This document shows positions 1 to 9,100 of a stretch of 64,000 nt of DNA, piece after piece. Below the pieces are notes generated by a model, which saw nothing but the letters and a program-made list of their open reading frames with translations, did not search any database and was not told the DNA's origin. The first letter of the stretch is position 1. Every line of letters begins with the position of its first letter. The position numbers and the translations under genes were made by a program. This DNA is from Nitrososphaeria archaeon (GTDB lineage: Archaea; Thermoproteota; Nitrososphaeria; Geothermarchaeales; JDFR-13): assembly GCA_027078545.1 (NCBI GenBank), contig JALWXN010000004.1, positions 516,737 through 580,736 of the forward strand, given 5' to 3'.

Positions 1-1493
1 ATTTCGAGAGTAGGGATGACGAAAGGCCGGTCGATGAGCTCCTCCTCTCGGTGGACTCGTGGGAATCCGACTTTATAGTCACCACTTTCAACCAGGTCAT
101 CGAGGCCTTTGTAAAGCCCCAGAATTCGTTGAATAAGAAGCTGCACAACATGGTTCCCTCGATAATTATCATTGATGAGGTCCAGGCCCTGCCCACTGAG
201 TACTGGCTCCTCCTACGGAGGCTTATCGAGGAGACTACGAGGGTATACGGGATAAAGTATGTCTTGATGAGCGCCACTATACCCCCATGGATAGTTAAGA
301 GTGGAGACTTCAGATGGGTGGAGCTCCTGACCAACGAAAGAATAATCAATAGGATGGGTTGGGGATATAACAGGTGGCGCCTAGTCGACCAGTCCCAGGC
401 CGATATGGATACGGATGGCCTCGTGGATATAGCCTGTGAAATGGTTGATAGGTATGGGTCGCTACTCATAGTGGTTAACACCATCCCAAGGTCCAAGGAG
501 GTCTACCAAAGGCTCCGTAAGAAGCTATGCGCGAAATACAAGGTGGTGAAGTACCACACAGGAAAACAGCTCTGGTGTAGGGATAAGGGGGCCACGATAA
601 TCCTTAGCTACCTATCCACGAACGTCGTTCCAAAGGAGCGTATAGCTAGGATAGAGCGTCTCAAGCACCTGATCAGCGAGGGCTGGAGAGTAGTCCTAGT
701 AAGTACGCAGGCCGTGGAGGCGGGTGTGGATATCGACTTCGAGGCGGGTATAAGGGATGTTGCCCCGATAGACTCGATTATACAGGTGGCCGGTAGGTGT
801 AACAGGAATGCCAGGGGCGATCCTGCTCCGCTCCACCTAGTAAGGCTATGTAGACAAAGCGTTGATGATGCTGAGGAGGGAGGGAGTAGTGAGAAGAGGT
901 GCGATGCCAGGATTATATATGGCGTGGTGAGTGATGAGATCACGAGGGAGTCGTTGGAGGAGCTTAGGCGTGAGCTAAGGGATGACATTACGGAGAGGGA
1001 TATGCTTCTCCGTATAGGGAGGATATTCGACAAGGTTGTTAGGAACAAGGCTGTGGAGACTAGTGACGCCTCTAAAAACGTCCTGAAGAAGATGGCTATG
1101 ATAAGCCCTAGGGATAATGAGGTCAAGAACTTCAGTCTGCTGGAGGAGGGCTACAAGGCCGTGGATATCTATGTAGAGCTCGATGATGAAGCGGTGAGGC
1201 TGAGGGAGGAGTATAACGACCTGGTAAACCAGTATAGAGATCTCCTCAGGAGGTTCTCAGAGGGTAGGGCCGAGCTTAAGGATGTTATCAACATGAGGAG
1301 GAGGCTTAGGTTGAAGTGGGCAGAGATGAGTAGGTACATAGCCAGCGACATACCCAGCAGAGTTTATATTGGTGATTATGAGGAGTGGGGGGATGCGGGG
1401 CTATATGTTGTGCGTAGCGAGGATGTTGGACACTTCTACGACCTAGTTACTGGGATAGTGCATAGGGATGGGGAGGGCACGGTCATAGACTAG
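1..1493 (+). CDS. cas3: CRISPR-associated helicase Cas3, C-terminal part (5' end outside window)
   Basis: The frame is open back to the first bases of the window, so this is the 3' portion of a longer gene; the GTG at 51 is not a real start. The protein carries the second half of motor domain 1 with the DEAD-like box IIIIDEVQALP, the helicase motif LMSATIPP, and a complete second RecA domain with VSTQAVEAGVDIDF and the arginine-rich QVAGRCNRNARG. A helical C-terminal region follows (about residues 370-480). Cas3 unwinds and degrades DNA recruited by type I Cascade. The helicase box is DEVQ instead of DEVH. It converges on cas2, with the stop codons two bases apart. The HD domain and Walker A must lie upstream. 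The subtype cannot be decided because its Cascade genes are outside the window. Confidence 0.9.
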   Translation, partial: FESRDDERPVDELLLSVDSWESDFIVTTFNQVIEAFVKPQNSLNKKLHNMVPSIIIIDEVQALPTEYWLLLRRLIEETTRVYGIKYVLMSATIPPWIVKSGDFRWVELLTNERIINRMGWGYNRWRLVDQSQADMDTDGLVDIACEMVDRYGSLLIVVNTIPRSKEVYQRLRKKLCAKYKVVKYHTGKQLWCRDKGATIILSYLSTNVVPKERIARIERLKHLISEGWRVVLVSTQAVEAGVDIDFEAGIRDVAPIDSIIQVAGRCNRNARGDPAPLHLVRLCRQSVDDAEEGGSSEKRCDARIIYGVVSDEITRESLEELRRELRDDITERDMLLRIGRIFDKVVRNKAVETSDASKNVLKKMAMISPRDNEVKNFSLLEEGYKAVDIYVELDDEAVRLREEYNDLVNQYRDLLRRFSEGRAELKDVINMRRRLRLKWAEMSRYIASDIPSRVYIGDYEEWGDAGLYVVRSEDVGHFYDLVTGIVHRDGEGTVID

Positions 1494-1494
1494 C

Positions 1495-1761
1495 CTATAT
1501 GATGAAGTCTGTGGGCGCCTTCTCCCTACCCAGAACCTCCTTCTTGAGGAACTTCTCGGATGGGAGGCGGTAGATAAGTATTGAGTCCTCATCCTCGTCG
1601 ATGATCTCCCTCAGCATCTCCTTAAGCCTCCTCAGGTTGGCCTCCGTGATCTCACCCTCGAAGACGCTGTTCTGAACCCAGTTGAGATAGACCCTACAGG
1701 TCTTCAACACCTTACCAAGCCTCTCAACGTTGATGTCATAGACCAGGATGACATATACCAT
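1495..1761 (-). CDS. cas2: CRISPR-associated endonuclease Cas2 (first adaptation module)
   Basis: An 88-residue protein with the Cas2 ferredoxin-like start YVILVYDINVERL, followed by VQNSVFEGEIT and DEDEDSILIYRL, all typical of the family. Cas2 dimers bridge two Cas1 dimers in the spacer-integration complex. It is the last gene of the minus-strand series cas6-cas4-cas1-cas2 and starts 13 bases after the cas1 stop. The stop codon nearly touches that of the converging cas3. The paralogue at 41199-41468 is clearly related but not identical, so this is a second, separate adaptation set. Confidence 0.93.
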   Translation of the reverse strand: MVYVILVYDINVERLGKVLKTCRVYLNWVQNSVFEGEITEANLRRLKEMLREIIDEDEDSILIYRLPSEKFLKKEVLGREKAPTDFII

Positions 1762-1774
1762 GCCTGGCAGCCCC

Positions 1775-2758
1775 CTATAGCTTCAAGACATATGGCCTAT
1801 ACTCCTCATCCCTCATCAGGTGCCTCTCAATCTTATACAGCTCTATACGTATAAGCCTCTCATACTTCATCCTCCTCTTCCCACTCCGGAATGTCGCCTC
1901 CAGCCTATCGTTAAACTCCTTCACAAACCTCTTCATAGCCTCGCTGGTCATGAAGACCCCCTTCACATCGTTGTGGAAGTCCCTAGGCGTTATCACCCTA
2001 TTGTTCACAAGGTTGAATATAGTCCTATCGACGAATAGTGGCTTGAATATCTCGGCCACGTCTAGGTTCAGGGTGAAGCTCCTGAAGTTGGACTCGTGGA
2101 GATACCCTATACGGGGATCAAGCCTCGTCCGGTATATCTGGCCGAGCACCACCCTGTAGAGCAGGCTGTTCCCAAAGCTTATCAAGGCGTTTATCCTGTT
2201 CTCCGGTGGCCTCTTACTCCTCCTGTCGAAGCCGAAGCCCTCCCTAGTGATTATCCTGTTCCAAGCCATGTAATAGACCTTCCTAGCCCCACCCTCTAGG
2301 GCGAGTAGCTCTCCTATGGAGTCGATATTCCCCAGGTTCTCCAGCCTCCCCCTAAGTATTGATATGGCGTCGTCGAGGTCCCTACCCTTCCTCCTATAAT
2401 ACATGAGCAGCCCAATCATATTCCTTATCGATCCCTCAACGAACTTCTTTGCGAGCCCTAGGCGGCACTCAGGGTTGAGGTAGCATTCAGCCTGTTTAAC
2501 AGTCATGTAGCCAGAGGCGTAGAATAGCCGGGGGTAGAATGTGCCTACGTAGTGGCCATAGTAGTCGAAGAGGTGGAGTAGGATCCTGTTCTTATTGAGG
2601 AACTCGAGGAGCCTCTTATTGAACTCCACCTCTGAGAAGACGTAGATCTCGCTGACATTCGTCACGGGTATAGATCTCTTCCCACCCTCGTAGTAGAGGT
2701 AGAGTGTGTTCCCACTCCTCTTCAAGACCCCATTCCGGAATATGTAGAGCCTCTTCAA
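1775..2758 (-). CDS. cas1: CRISPR-associated integrase Cas1 (first adaptation module)
   Basis: A 327-residue Cas1 of normal length. The N-terminal beta domain (about 1-75) is followed by the all-alpha catalytic domain. The expected metal ligands are visible: Glu in LLALEGGARKVYY, His in GYLHESNFR and the acidic pair in NLDVAEIFKP. Conserved family segments RPPENRINALISFGNSLLY and VDRTIFNLVN are present. Cas1 integrates protospacer DNA at the leader-repeat junction. The start ATG overlaps the cas4 stop by 4 bases, indicating translational coupling in a cas6-cas4-cas1-cas2 operon next to array 1. Confidence 0.96.
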   Translation of the reverse strand: MKRLYIFRNGVLKRSGNTLYLYYEGGKRSIPVTNVSEIYVFSEVEFNKRLLEFLNKNRILLHLFDYYGHYVGTFYPRLFYASGYMTVKQAECYLNPECRLGLAKKFVEGSIRNMIGLLMYYRRKGRDLDDAISILRGRLENLGNIDSIGELLALEGGARKVYYMAWNRIITREGFGFDRRSKRPPENRINALISFGNSLLYRVVLGQIYRTRLDPRIGYLHESNFRSFTLNLDVAEIFKPLFVDRTIFNLVNNRVITPRDFHNDVKGVFMTSEAMKRFVKEFNDRLEATFRSGKRRMKYERLIRIELYKIERHLMRDEEYRPYVLKL

Positions 2759-3276
2759 CCCTCGGTACCCCAGCAGAAGTCCCTGTATCCACAGCGGTTA
2801 CAGAACCTGATCTTCTTTGGGGGTGGGGGCCTAGGCATCATGACTATCTCCCTGATCTCCCTCAGGACATCCTCCAACATCTCTATATCCCCCTCCTCGA
2901 GGGTGACCCTGAATGTCTTATGCTCACGTGGAACCTTTATCCTACCCTCCATCTCCACGCCGAGCTCCCTCAGCCTGTAGAGATAGTACTTCAGCTGGAG
3001 CCTAGCAGCCTCGATGAAGGATGAGGAGGTCTTCACCTCATAGACCAGCTTCCTACCCCTTACAACAACGTCGAACTTGACCCCCTCCAGCCCAACCTCC
3101 TTAGTCTCGGTGTCGAAGCTCGTCTCATGAATGGCGCGGCCCAGGTCTATCCGGGGGTCCTCCTCGTCAGGAGTTATGCTCCGCGCCATCAGCCATACCT
3201 GCCTCTTACAGATGGCGTAGTACCAGAGGAGAGTACCGGTTATCGCCCTATCCCCATCGAGGAAGTAGCTCATCAA
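2755..3276 (-). CDS. cas4: CRISPR-associated exonuclease Cas4 (first adaptation module)
   Basis: A 173-residue Cas4 of the RecB nuclease fold with an iron-sulfur cluster. One cysteine sits near the N-terminus (YAICKRQVWL) and three lie at the C-terminus (RFCNRCGYRDFCWG), the usual [4Fe-4S] ligands. The RecB motif ExK appears in LVYEVKTSSS, and an upstream histidine in DLGRAIHETSF completes the site. Cas4 trims prespacers and helps set PAM choice and orientation. It overlaps cas1 by 4 bases and lies 43 bases after cas6. Confidence 0.93.
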   Translation of the reverse strand: MMSYFLDGDRAITGTLLWYYAICKRQVWLMARSITPDEEDPRIDLGRAIHETSFDTETKEVGLEGVKFDVVVRGRKLVYEVKTSSSFIEAARLQLKYYLYRLRELGVEMEGRIKVPREHKTFRVTLEEGDIEMLEDVLREIREIVMMPRPPPPKKIRFCNRCGYRDFCWGTEG

Positions 3277-3319
3277 GAAAAATGTATGGTTTTACGTCGA
3301 ATAAAATCAGCCCGGGAAG

Positions 3320-4087
3320 CTATCCATCGAGAATCTTGAAGAGGCCGAAGCCCTGTGGATTCTTGGAGCCCAGCCCCGCCTCATATACAACCCTTATCAG
3401 GCCCAGTGACCCCCTGAGCCTATACAGGCCCTTCCAGCCCTTGATGACCGTCCCCTTGTAATACGTCACGACCTCCTTGGGCCTCTTAATAGGAGTGATC
3501 TCTAGGTACATCTCGCCGGGGTCGCCGTGGAGTATGCTATACTTCCTCCTAGCATTCATGTTTATAAGCTCGGTGAACTCCCTCTCCACCGGGTTGTAGT
3601 AATATGTCTTCCTCCTACCGTCGGGTGTCTGGAGGGTTGAATATACGGTGACTGGGCTGAGCATCCTAATCCTATACTCAGCATCCTCCCTGTCATCCCC
3701 TCCCCATCTACGGTTCTCTACATGGATACTGACAACCCTGTAGCTCGAGCCACCTATCCTGACAAACCTATTCCTAGTCAGGCCAGTGACAAACTCGTCG
3801 ATAAAGGTCTTTATAGGCGAGGATATGTAGAGAGACATCTCCCCCACGGGGATACCCACGCCCCCAGCCCTGTCCCACTTGACACCCCCAAGGATATCCG
3901 AGAAGCAGAAGAGCTTAAAACTCCTCCCACCAACCCTGAAGCCCTCCTGGTGGAGGAAACGGCTCAGCTCGGGGGAGACCACCCGGTAGACCATGCTCTG
4001 CACAGCATATCTATAGTGGAGAGGGATGGGATCATCCCCAACAAACACAACCCTAACCCTAACCACAGACAGACTAATCACACACAC
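3320..4087 (-). CDS. cas6: CRISPR pre-crRNA endoribonuclease Cas6 (array 1 partner)
   Basis: A protein of up to 255 residues with the Cas6 RAMP layout. It has an N-terminal ferredoxin-like part with HYRYAVQSMVYRVVSPELS, and a C-terminal glycine-rich loop LGSKNPQGFGLFKI that is a hallmark of Cas6. The annotated ATG adds a few residues compared with most archaeal homologues, so a GTG in the VVRVRVV stretch may be the true start. Cas6 cuts within the repeat and leaves an 8-nt 5' handle on crRNA. It is transcribed away from array 1 across a short spacer that also holds the array leader. Array 1 has a repeat unlike those of arrays 2 and 3, so this Cas6 is likely specific for it. Confidence 0.9.
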   Translation of the reverse strand: MCVISLSVVRVRVVFVGDDPIPLHYRYAVQSMVYRVVSPELSRFLHQEGFRVGGRSFKLFCFSDILGGVKWDRAGGVGIPVGEMSLYISSPIKTFIDEFVTGLTRNRFVRIGGSSYRVVSIHVENRRWGGDDREDAEYRIRMLSPVTVYSTLQTPDGRRKTYYYNPVEREFTELINMNARRKYSILHGDPGEMYLEITPIKRPKEVVTYYKGTVIKGWKGLYRLRGSLGLIRVVYEAGLGSKNPQGFGLFKILDG

Positions 4088-4220
4088 GAGAAATAAACCA
4101 CAAAACCTACAAAGCGACCAGGTTTATATACCTCCTCCGCTGGGCTTGGCGGTCGCTACCCAATCCTTAAAAAACCACTTAAAACCTAAGAAAACAGAAT
4201 AAAATTAATACAAACCCAGA
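4088..4220 (+). promoter_or_regulatory. Leader/promoter of CRISPR array 1
   Basis: This A-rich 133-base gap separates the divergent cas6 and array 1. A TATA-like box (gtttatatacc, about 4121-4131) lies roughly 90 bases before the first repeat on the plus strand. It is flanked by an exact 7-bp inverted repeat, AGCGACC at 4113-4119 and GGTCGCT at 4151-4157. The segment next to the first repeat is very A-rich, as leaders often are. The degenerate last repeat at the other end of the array confirms that this is the leader side. Confidence 0.7.
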
Positions 4221-5170
4221 GTTCCAGCATACCTACGAGGGTTCGAAACCTACACCAACTACACCTGTGAGTATCCACCACTTATAGTTCCAGCATACCT
4301 ACGAGGGTTCGAAACAATATGGCTTGAAAAATACGGCGATAAAGATGGACTATGTTCCAGCATACCTACGAGGGTTCGAAACCACCAAGTAGGATAGCAC
4401 AGCTGATAAACACTAGGCGTTCCAGCATACCTACGAGGGTTCGAAACAAGTTGTAATAGGAATAGGTTTGGTGGGTATATAAGTGTTCCAGCATACCTAC
4501 GAGGGTTCGAAACGTATGTCGTCTAGGAATATCACTGGTATATCCTCGAGGTTCCAGCATACCTACGAGGGTTCGAAACGGTAGTTAGCCGTTAGGATGA
4601 ACGACACCTTCTCATGTTCCAGCATACCTACGAGGGTTCGAAACCACTAGCCACGACCCTTTCTTCTTCCTCTCTTCCCAGTTCCAGCATACCTACGAGG
4701 GTTCGAAACTATCTGTCCTCACCAACATTCTCCATATATTCCAGCGGTTCCAGCATACCTACGAGGGTTCGAAACCTCCTAGTGGTCGGGGTGCTGGCTG
4801 GCCTAGTATACGAGTTCCAGCATACCTACGAGGGTTCGAAACGTGTGAGGACACCGCCCACATAGTCCCCCAATGTCTCGTTCCAGCATACCTACGAGGG
4901 TTCGAAACCTCGACATAGTGATCACCCCAGGTGGACTTTTTCTTGTTCCAGCATACCTACGAGGGTTCGAAACTGTCAGTGTTTTTCTCGTCTATCTCTA
5001 GTAGCTCGTAGTTCCAGCATACCTACGAGGGTTCGAAACTATGGTAAAAACGGGGTGATGAGATGCCAGTAGTCGGTTCCAGCATACCTACGAGGGTTCG
5101 AAACTGAATATCTCCTTCAGCTTCTCAACGGCCTCGTCGGGGTTCCAGCATACCTATGAGGGTTCGGAGT
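4221..5170 (+). CRISPR. CRISPR array 1: 15 repeats of 29 bp, 14 spacers
   Basis: The repeat begins GTTCCAGCATACC and ends GAGGGTTCGAAAC. Copies start at 4221, 4287, 4354, 4419, 4485, 4551, 4616, 4681, 4747, 4814, 4880, 4945, 5011, 5076 and 5142. Spacers are about 36-38 bases. The GAAAC end and the degenerate last copy at 5142-5170 (C-to-T and a changed 3' end) show transcription on the plus strand from a leader at 4088-4220. The repeat is unrelated to that of arrays 2 and 3. The 140 bases after the array are T-rich and hold no supported gene. ORFs in the track that run through the array are repeat artefacts. Confidence 0.98.
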
Positions 5171-5311
5171 GGGTGTTGTCTGTGTTTTGTTCTTGGTATG
5201 TTTGTGGTGGTTTGGTTAGATGTGCTTTTGCTATGAGTGAGGTATTTTTGTTTGGATGTTGGGATTTATTGGTTGTGTTCTCTTTGGTCTCCACGGTCTA
5301 TGTTGCTGTGT

Positions 5312-5668
5312 CTACTTGTTGCAGTATGTTTTCCGTATTTTGTAGTCGTCTCTGAGGAATACTCCGTCTCGGCATATCTCGTCTGCTATTGGGTCTCCCT
5401 TTGTGAAGAGCCTCTTAAGCTCCCCGGGGTTTAGGGGTATTACTTCGTAGTTGGGTGGTGGGTCTATCTTCCTGAGCCTCTCTGGGGGCCTACCCTTGAA
5501 TACTTCTGATATGAGGACGATGTCGACGTCGCTCCACTCGTTGAAGTCTCCCCTGGCGTATGACCCGATCAGGACCGCTGTACATTTGAAGCCTAGGCCC
5601 CGTGCCCACTCCATCGCCTCGGCGATGACCCTACTCCTTATTTCCCGCCTCTCCTCAATGATCCCCAT
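5312..5668 (-). CDS. MNT-type minimal nucleotidyltransferase (antitoxin-like)
   Basis: A nucleotidyltransferase-fold protein of about 118 residues from the ATG at 5668; a GTG at 5683 is also possible. The catalytic signature GSYARGDFNEWSDVDIVLI contains the Gly-Ser and the Asp-x-Asp metal ligands. In the MntA/HepT type of toxin-antitoxin pair this enzyme transfers AMP to the HEPN RNase and so silences it. Its start lies inside the 3' end of the HEPN gene, so the two are translationally coupled. The pair sits between CRISPR arrays 1 and 2. The assignment as antitoxin is inferred from family and context. Confidence 0.85.
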   Translation of the reverse strand: MGIIEERREIRSRVIAEAMEWARGLGFKCTAVLIGSYARGDFNEWSDVDIVLISEVFKGRPPERLRKIDPPPNYEVIPLNPGELKRLFTKGDPIADEICRDGVFLRDDYKIRKTYCNK

Positions 5669-6054
5669 GTCTCTTCCACCCACTTGAGGAGTCTCCAGGC
5701 CTGTGTCAACGCCTCTCTACAGTCCGCCTCGGTGTAGTAGTCCATCGGCGTTCCCTCGCCCCAGACGTCTGGATACCTCGTGGGGATATACAGCTTATCC
5801 AGCATCCTAGCAGCCTCAAAAACCTCCGTGGGAACCTCAATGTATTCGGATAATTGTTTAAGCAATATAGTTATGCTATGCCCACCCCTCCTAAACCCCA
5901 ACCCATACATCAACGCCTTTACAGCGAACCCAGCCGCCTGCTGAGCCTTGAAACAAGCCCAGTTATAAAACTCATTCTCCAGGTCTGAAGTTGCAGACTC
6001 GAGAGTCTCCCTAGCTGTAGAAATCCATCTACTAAACTCATCATTATCCAGCAT
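5638..6054 (-). CDS. HEPN-domain protein, partner of MNT nucleotidyltransferase
   Basis: A 138-residue all-helical protein of the PF05168-type HEPN family. WISTARETLESATSDLEN is followed by YNWACFKAQQAAGFAVKALMYGLG and the late RRGGHSITILL histidine region. Such proteins are RNases or substrates of the neighbouring MNT enzyme. I do not see a clean Rx4-6H RNase motif, so it may act differently from HepT. A TATA-like element on the minus strand (agtatattactg, about 6085-6096) lies about 35 bases ahead, giving a short or absent leader. Transcripts of array 2 point toward this pair on the same strand. Confidence 0.82.
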   Translation of the reverse strand: MLDNDEFSRWISTARETLESATSDLENEFYNWACFKAQQAAGFAVKALMYGLGFRRGGHSITILLKQLSEYIEVPTEVFEAARMLDKLYIPTRYPDVWGEGTPMDYYTEADCREALTQAWRLLKWVEETWGSLRRGGK

Positions 6055-6171
6055 ACCACTCTAACATACCAACCTACCTATCACAGTAATATACTCAACT
6101 GCGCAAGCATTCCACAAAACATCACACCAAGACCTCGACTCACAGACACTCAAGCATCTACCATACACCAC

Positions 6172-9100
6172 ATTCCAACCCTTCCTAGTCTGGTTTTAAC
6201 CCTCGATGAACTTCCTTATCTTCTCTACGAGATTCTTCTTTCAACCCTTCCTAGTCTGGTTCTAACAGTGAAGATGAGTGATAATAGAGTGAAGTATAAG
6301 ATCCCACTTTCAACCCTTCCTAGTCTGGTTCTAACTCGATCCTTCCTTCCAGCTCTTCGATTCTTTCGATGAGTTCTTTCAACCCTTCCTAGTCTGGTTC
6401 TAACTAAGAGAATAGACATTGGCAGTCATCATATTGACTTGTTGTCTTTCAACCCTTCCTAGTCTGGTTCTAACTGGATGCTTCTCTGGAGACCCCTCCA
6501 CAAACCGGGTCTCCTTTCAACCCTTCCTAGTCTGGTTCTAACGGATTACCGACAAACTCACTACCTTCCTTTCTCGGCTTCTTTCAACCCTTCCTAGTCT
6601 GGTTCTAACATCCTTAGCATGCTCAACATACTCAAGAGCAAGTGCACTTTCAACCCTTCCTAGTCTGGTTCTAACATACTCCGTAGAGTCCTACCAGGCG
6701 GAGTAACAATAGTGCTTTCAACCCTTCCTAGTCTGGTTCTAACTCAAAAGGAACATGAGGCGGTTGTATATGAGTTGTTTCACTTTCAACCCTTCCTAGT
6801 CTGGTTCTAACTTGAAGAAGGGTTAGAAGAGGCGACAATCGACGTATTCCTTTCAACCCTTCCTAGTCTGGTTCTAACTTTGGGATGTCCAGTGCCAGAT
6901 GAGGAAAGCATGGGAATCGCCTTTCAACCCTTCCTAGTCTGGTTCTAACCAAGAAAGCATTTTCGACGCACGATAGTTCTCATGCCCACGCTTTCAACCC
7001 TTCCTAGTCTGGTTCTAACGCTTTGACTATTACCATGAAGCGTCGTAAATCCTCTTCTCTTTCAACCCTTCCTAGTCTGGTTCTAACGCTCTCTTGACAC
7101 CTTGGGATGCCTACAAGGACTTGTTAGCTTTCAACCCTTCCTAGTCTGGTTCTAACGTGATCTCGATCGTGTCTGCGATGATGATGTCTGAGTACTTTCA
7201 ACCCTTCCTAGTCTGGTTCTAACCCTCGTGGATGGCTGGGTATATCCTGACGGGCAGGGCGTCTGTACTTTCAACCCTTCCTAGTCTGGTTCTAACACAG
7301 AGCCGATCAGGAAGACCGCTAGACCAACCCCGCCACCATCTTTCAACCCTTCCTAGTCTGGTTCTAACCCAGACCCCGCCCCTACCCAGTCCTCTTAGTT
7401 AGTTTACTTTCAACCCTTCCTAGTCTGGTTCTAACTCTTGATGTCAAGGAAAACGAGAGCATACTGGTAAATACAATAAACTTTCAACCCTTCCTAGTCT
7501 GGTTCTAACCGGTATTTCCCTTCCACCAGTGCCGTTTCGAGTATGTCCTTTCAACCCTTCCTAGTCTGGTTCTAACTCTGAGCGACCCTCCTGCCGTTGG
7601 CTCATGGACATAGCTCCTTTCAACCCTTCCTAGTCTGGTTCTAACTTGTTGAAGCACTCTTGACATAGATTGTTACTATACCCTTCTTTCAACCCTTCCT
7701 AGTCTGGTTCTAACCGAACAACCCCCAAAACCCAACCGCCGAAAAAACCAAGAATTCTTTCAACCCTTCCTAGTCTGGTTCTAACTCATTACCCTCTTGG
7801 AGTCGCTGAATAATGCCAGACCGACTCTTTCAACCCTTCCTAGTCTGGTTCTAACCGAGGTCATAACTGAGGTATCGCTCACAGCGGGTGAGATCGCTTT
7901 CAACCCTTCCTAGTCTGGTTCTAACGCCAGGGAGGGGGCGACATTCATGTCGATAGTTCATATGCACCTTTCAACCCTTCCTAGTCTGGTTCTAACTGTC
8001 CATAGAAAATTTAACTAGGAAGATAGATAGATTACTACTTTCAACCCTTCCTAGTCTGGTTCTAACCTTAGATGACATGATAGAGGAAACTATTCAGCGG
8101 TTGGCTTTCAACCCTTCCTAGTCTGGTTCTAACGGGAACTCACTAGGGCGGAAATACCTGTCCACCGCATCATGCTTTCAACCCTTCCTAGTCTGGTTCT
8201 AACTATCATTTTCCCGACAAATAAGCCGCTTATCATCAATGCTGCTTTCAACCCTTCCTAGTCTGGTTCTAACAGTCTGATTACATACTTACAGGTATGC
8301 TAGTATCGGGGGTTGACTTTCAACCCTTCCTAGTCTGGTTCTAACATACGATTTCGATCGATGTATGTCAGTAGCTCGTCCAGTTCTTTCAACCCTTCCT
8401 AGTCTGGTTCTAACATCGAATACGGCGTCCGTGATGGTCGGAAACCAGAACGCCCCTTTCAACCCTTCCTAGTCTGGTTCTAACTTCAGTACCCGCTTCA
8501 ATTGTTTTGAGTTTCAACAAAACTGACTTTCAACCCTTCCTAGTCTGGTTCTAACGGTACTTAGAGTGGGGTGGCGAATCTATAAAAACTACAGAACTTT
8601 CAACCCTTCCTAGTCTGGTTCTAACTATGGGATTTGAAGGTTGTTTGGAGGGCTGGGTTGGTTTTACTTTCAACCCTTCCTAGTCTGGTTCTAACTTGGA
8701 TGCGTAGGTCAGCTACAAAAGGGTTTCATATTTTGACTTTCAACCCTTCCTAGTCTGGTTCTAACACTGTTAATCGGCAAGGTTGCTGAAATTTATTGCA
8801 ATTATAAGCTTTCAACCCTTCCTAGTCTGGTTCTAACACTCATATCGACATCGTGCTGTTGACACCAGTCCTTGAACTCTTTCAACCCTTCCTAGTCTGG
8901 TTCTAACTAATTAGTCCCCCGAACTCATCTACTATCCAGTAAACGTTTCTTTCAACCCTTCCTAGTCTGGTTCTAACTTTTAAACTCCTCTCCAGTATTG
9001 CCGAGGTCGCTATCCCATCTTTCAACCCTTCCTAGTCTGGTTCTAACATCTAGAAGACCAAGACCAGAACCTCCTGTAGAGAAGCCCTTTCAACCCTTCC

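Noticed and set aside
4221-5170. Resemblance of the repeat end GGTTCGAAAC to a tRNA T-loop
   Set aside because: It recurs in every repeat at fixed spacing and has no acceptor or anticodon stems, so it is not a tRNA.
5173-5434. Plus-strand ORFs just after array 1
   Set aside because: They are cysteine and valine-rich chance frames in a T-rich stretch and overlap the MNT gene on the other strand.
6225-6419. ORF inside array 2 (and similar ORFs in arrays 1 and 3, for example 4366-4560, 4614-4865, 32964-33167)
   Set aside because: The frames are made of CRISPR repeats with spacers between and have a repeating VRTRLGRVE or FQHTYEGSK pattern, so they are artefacts.
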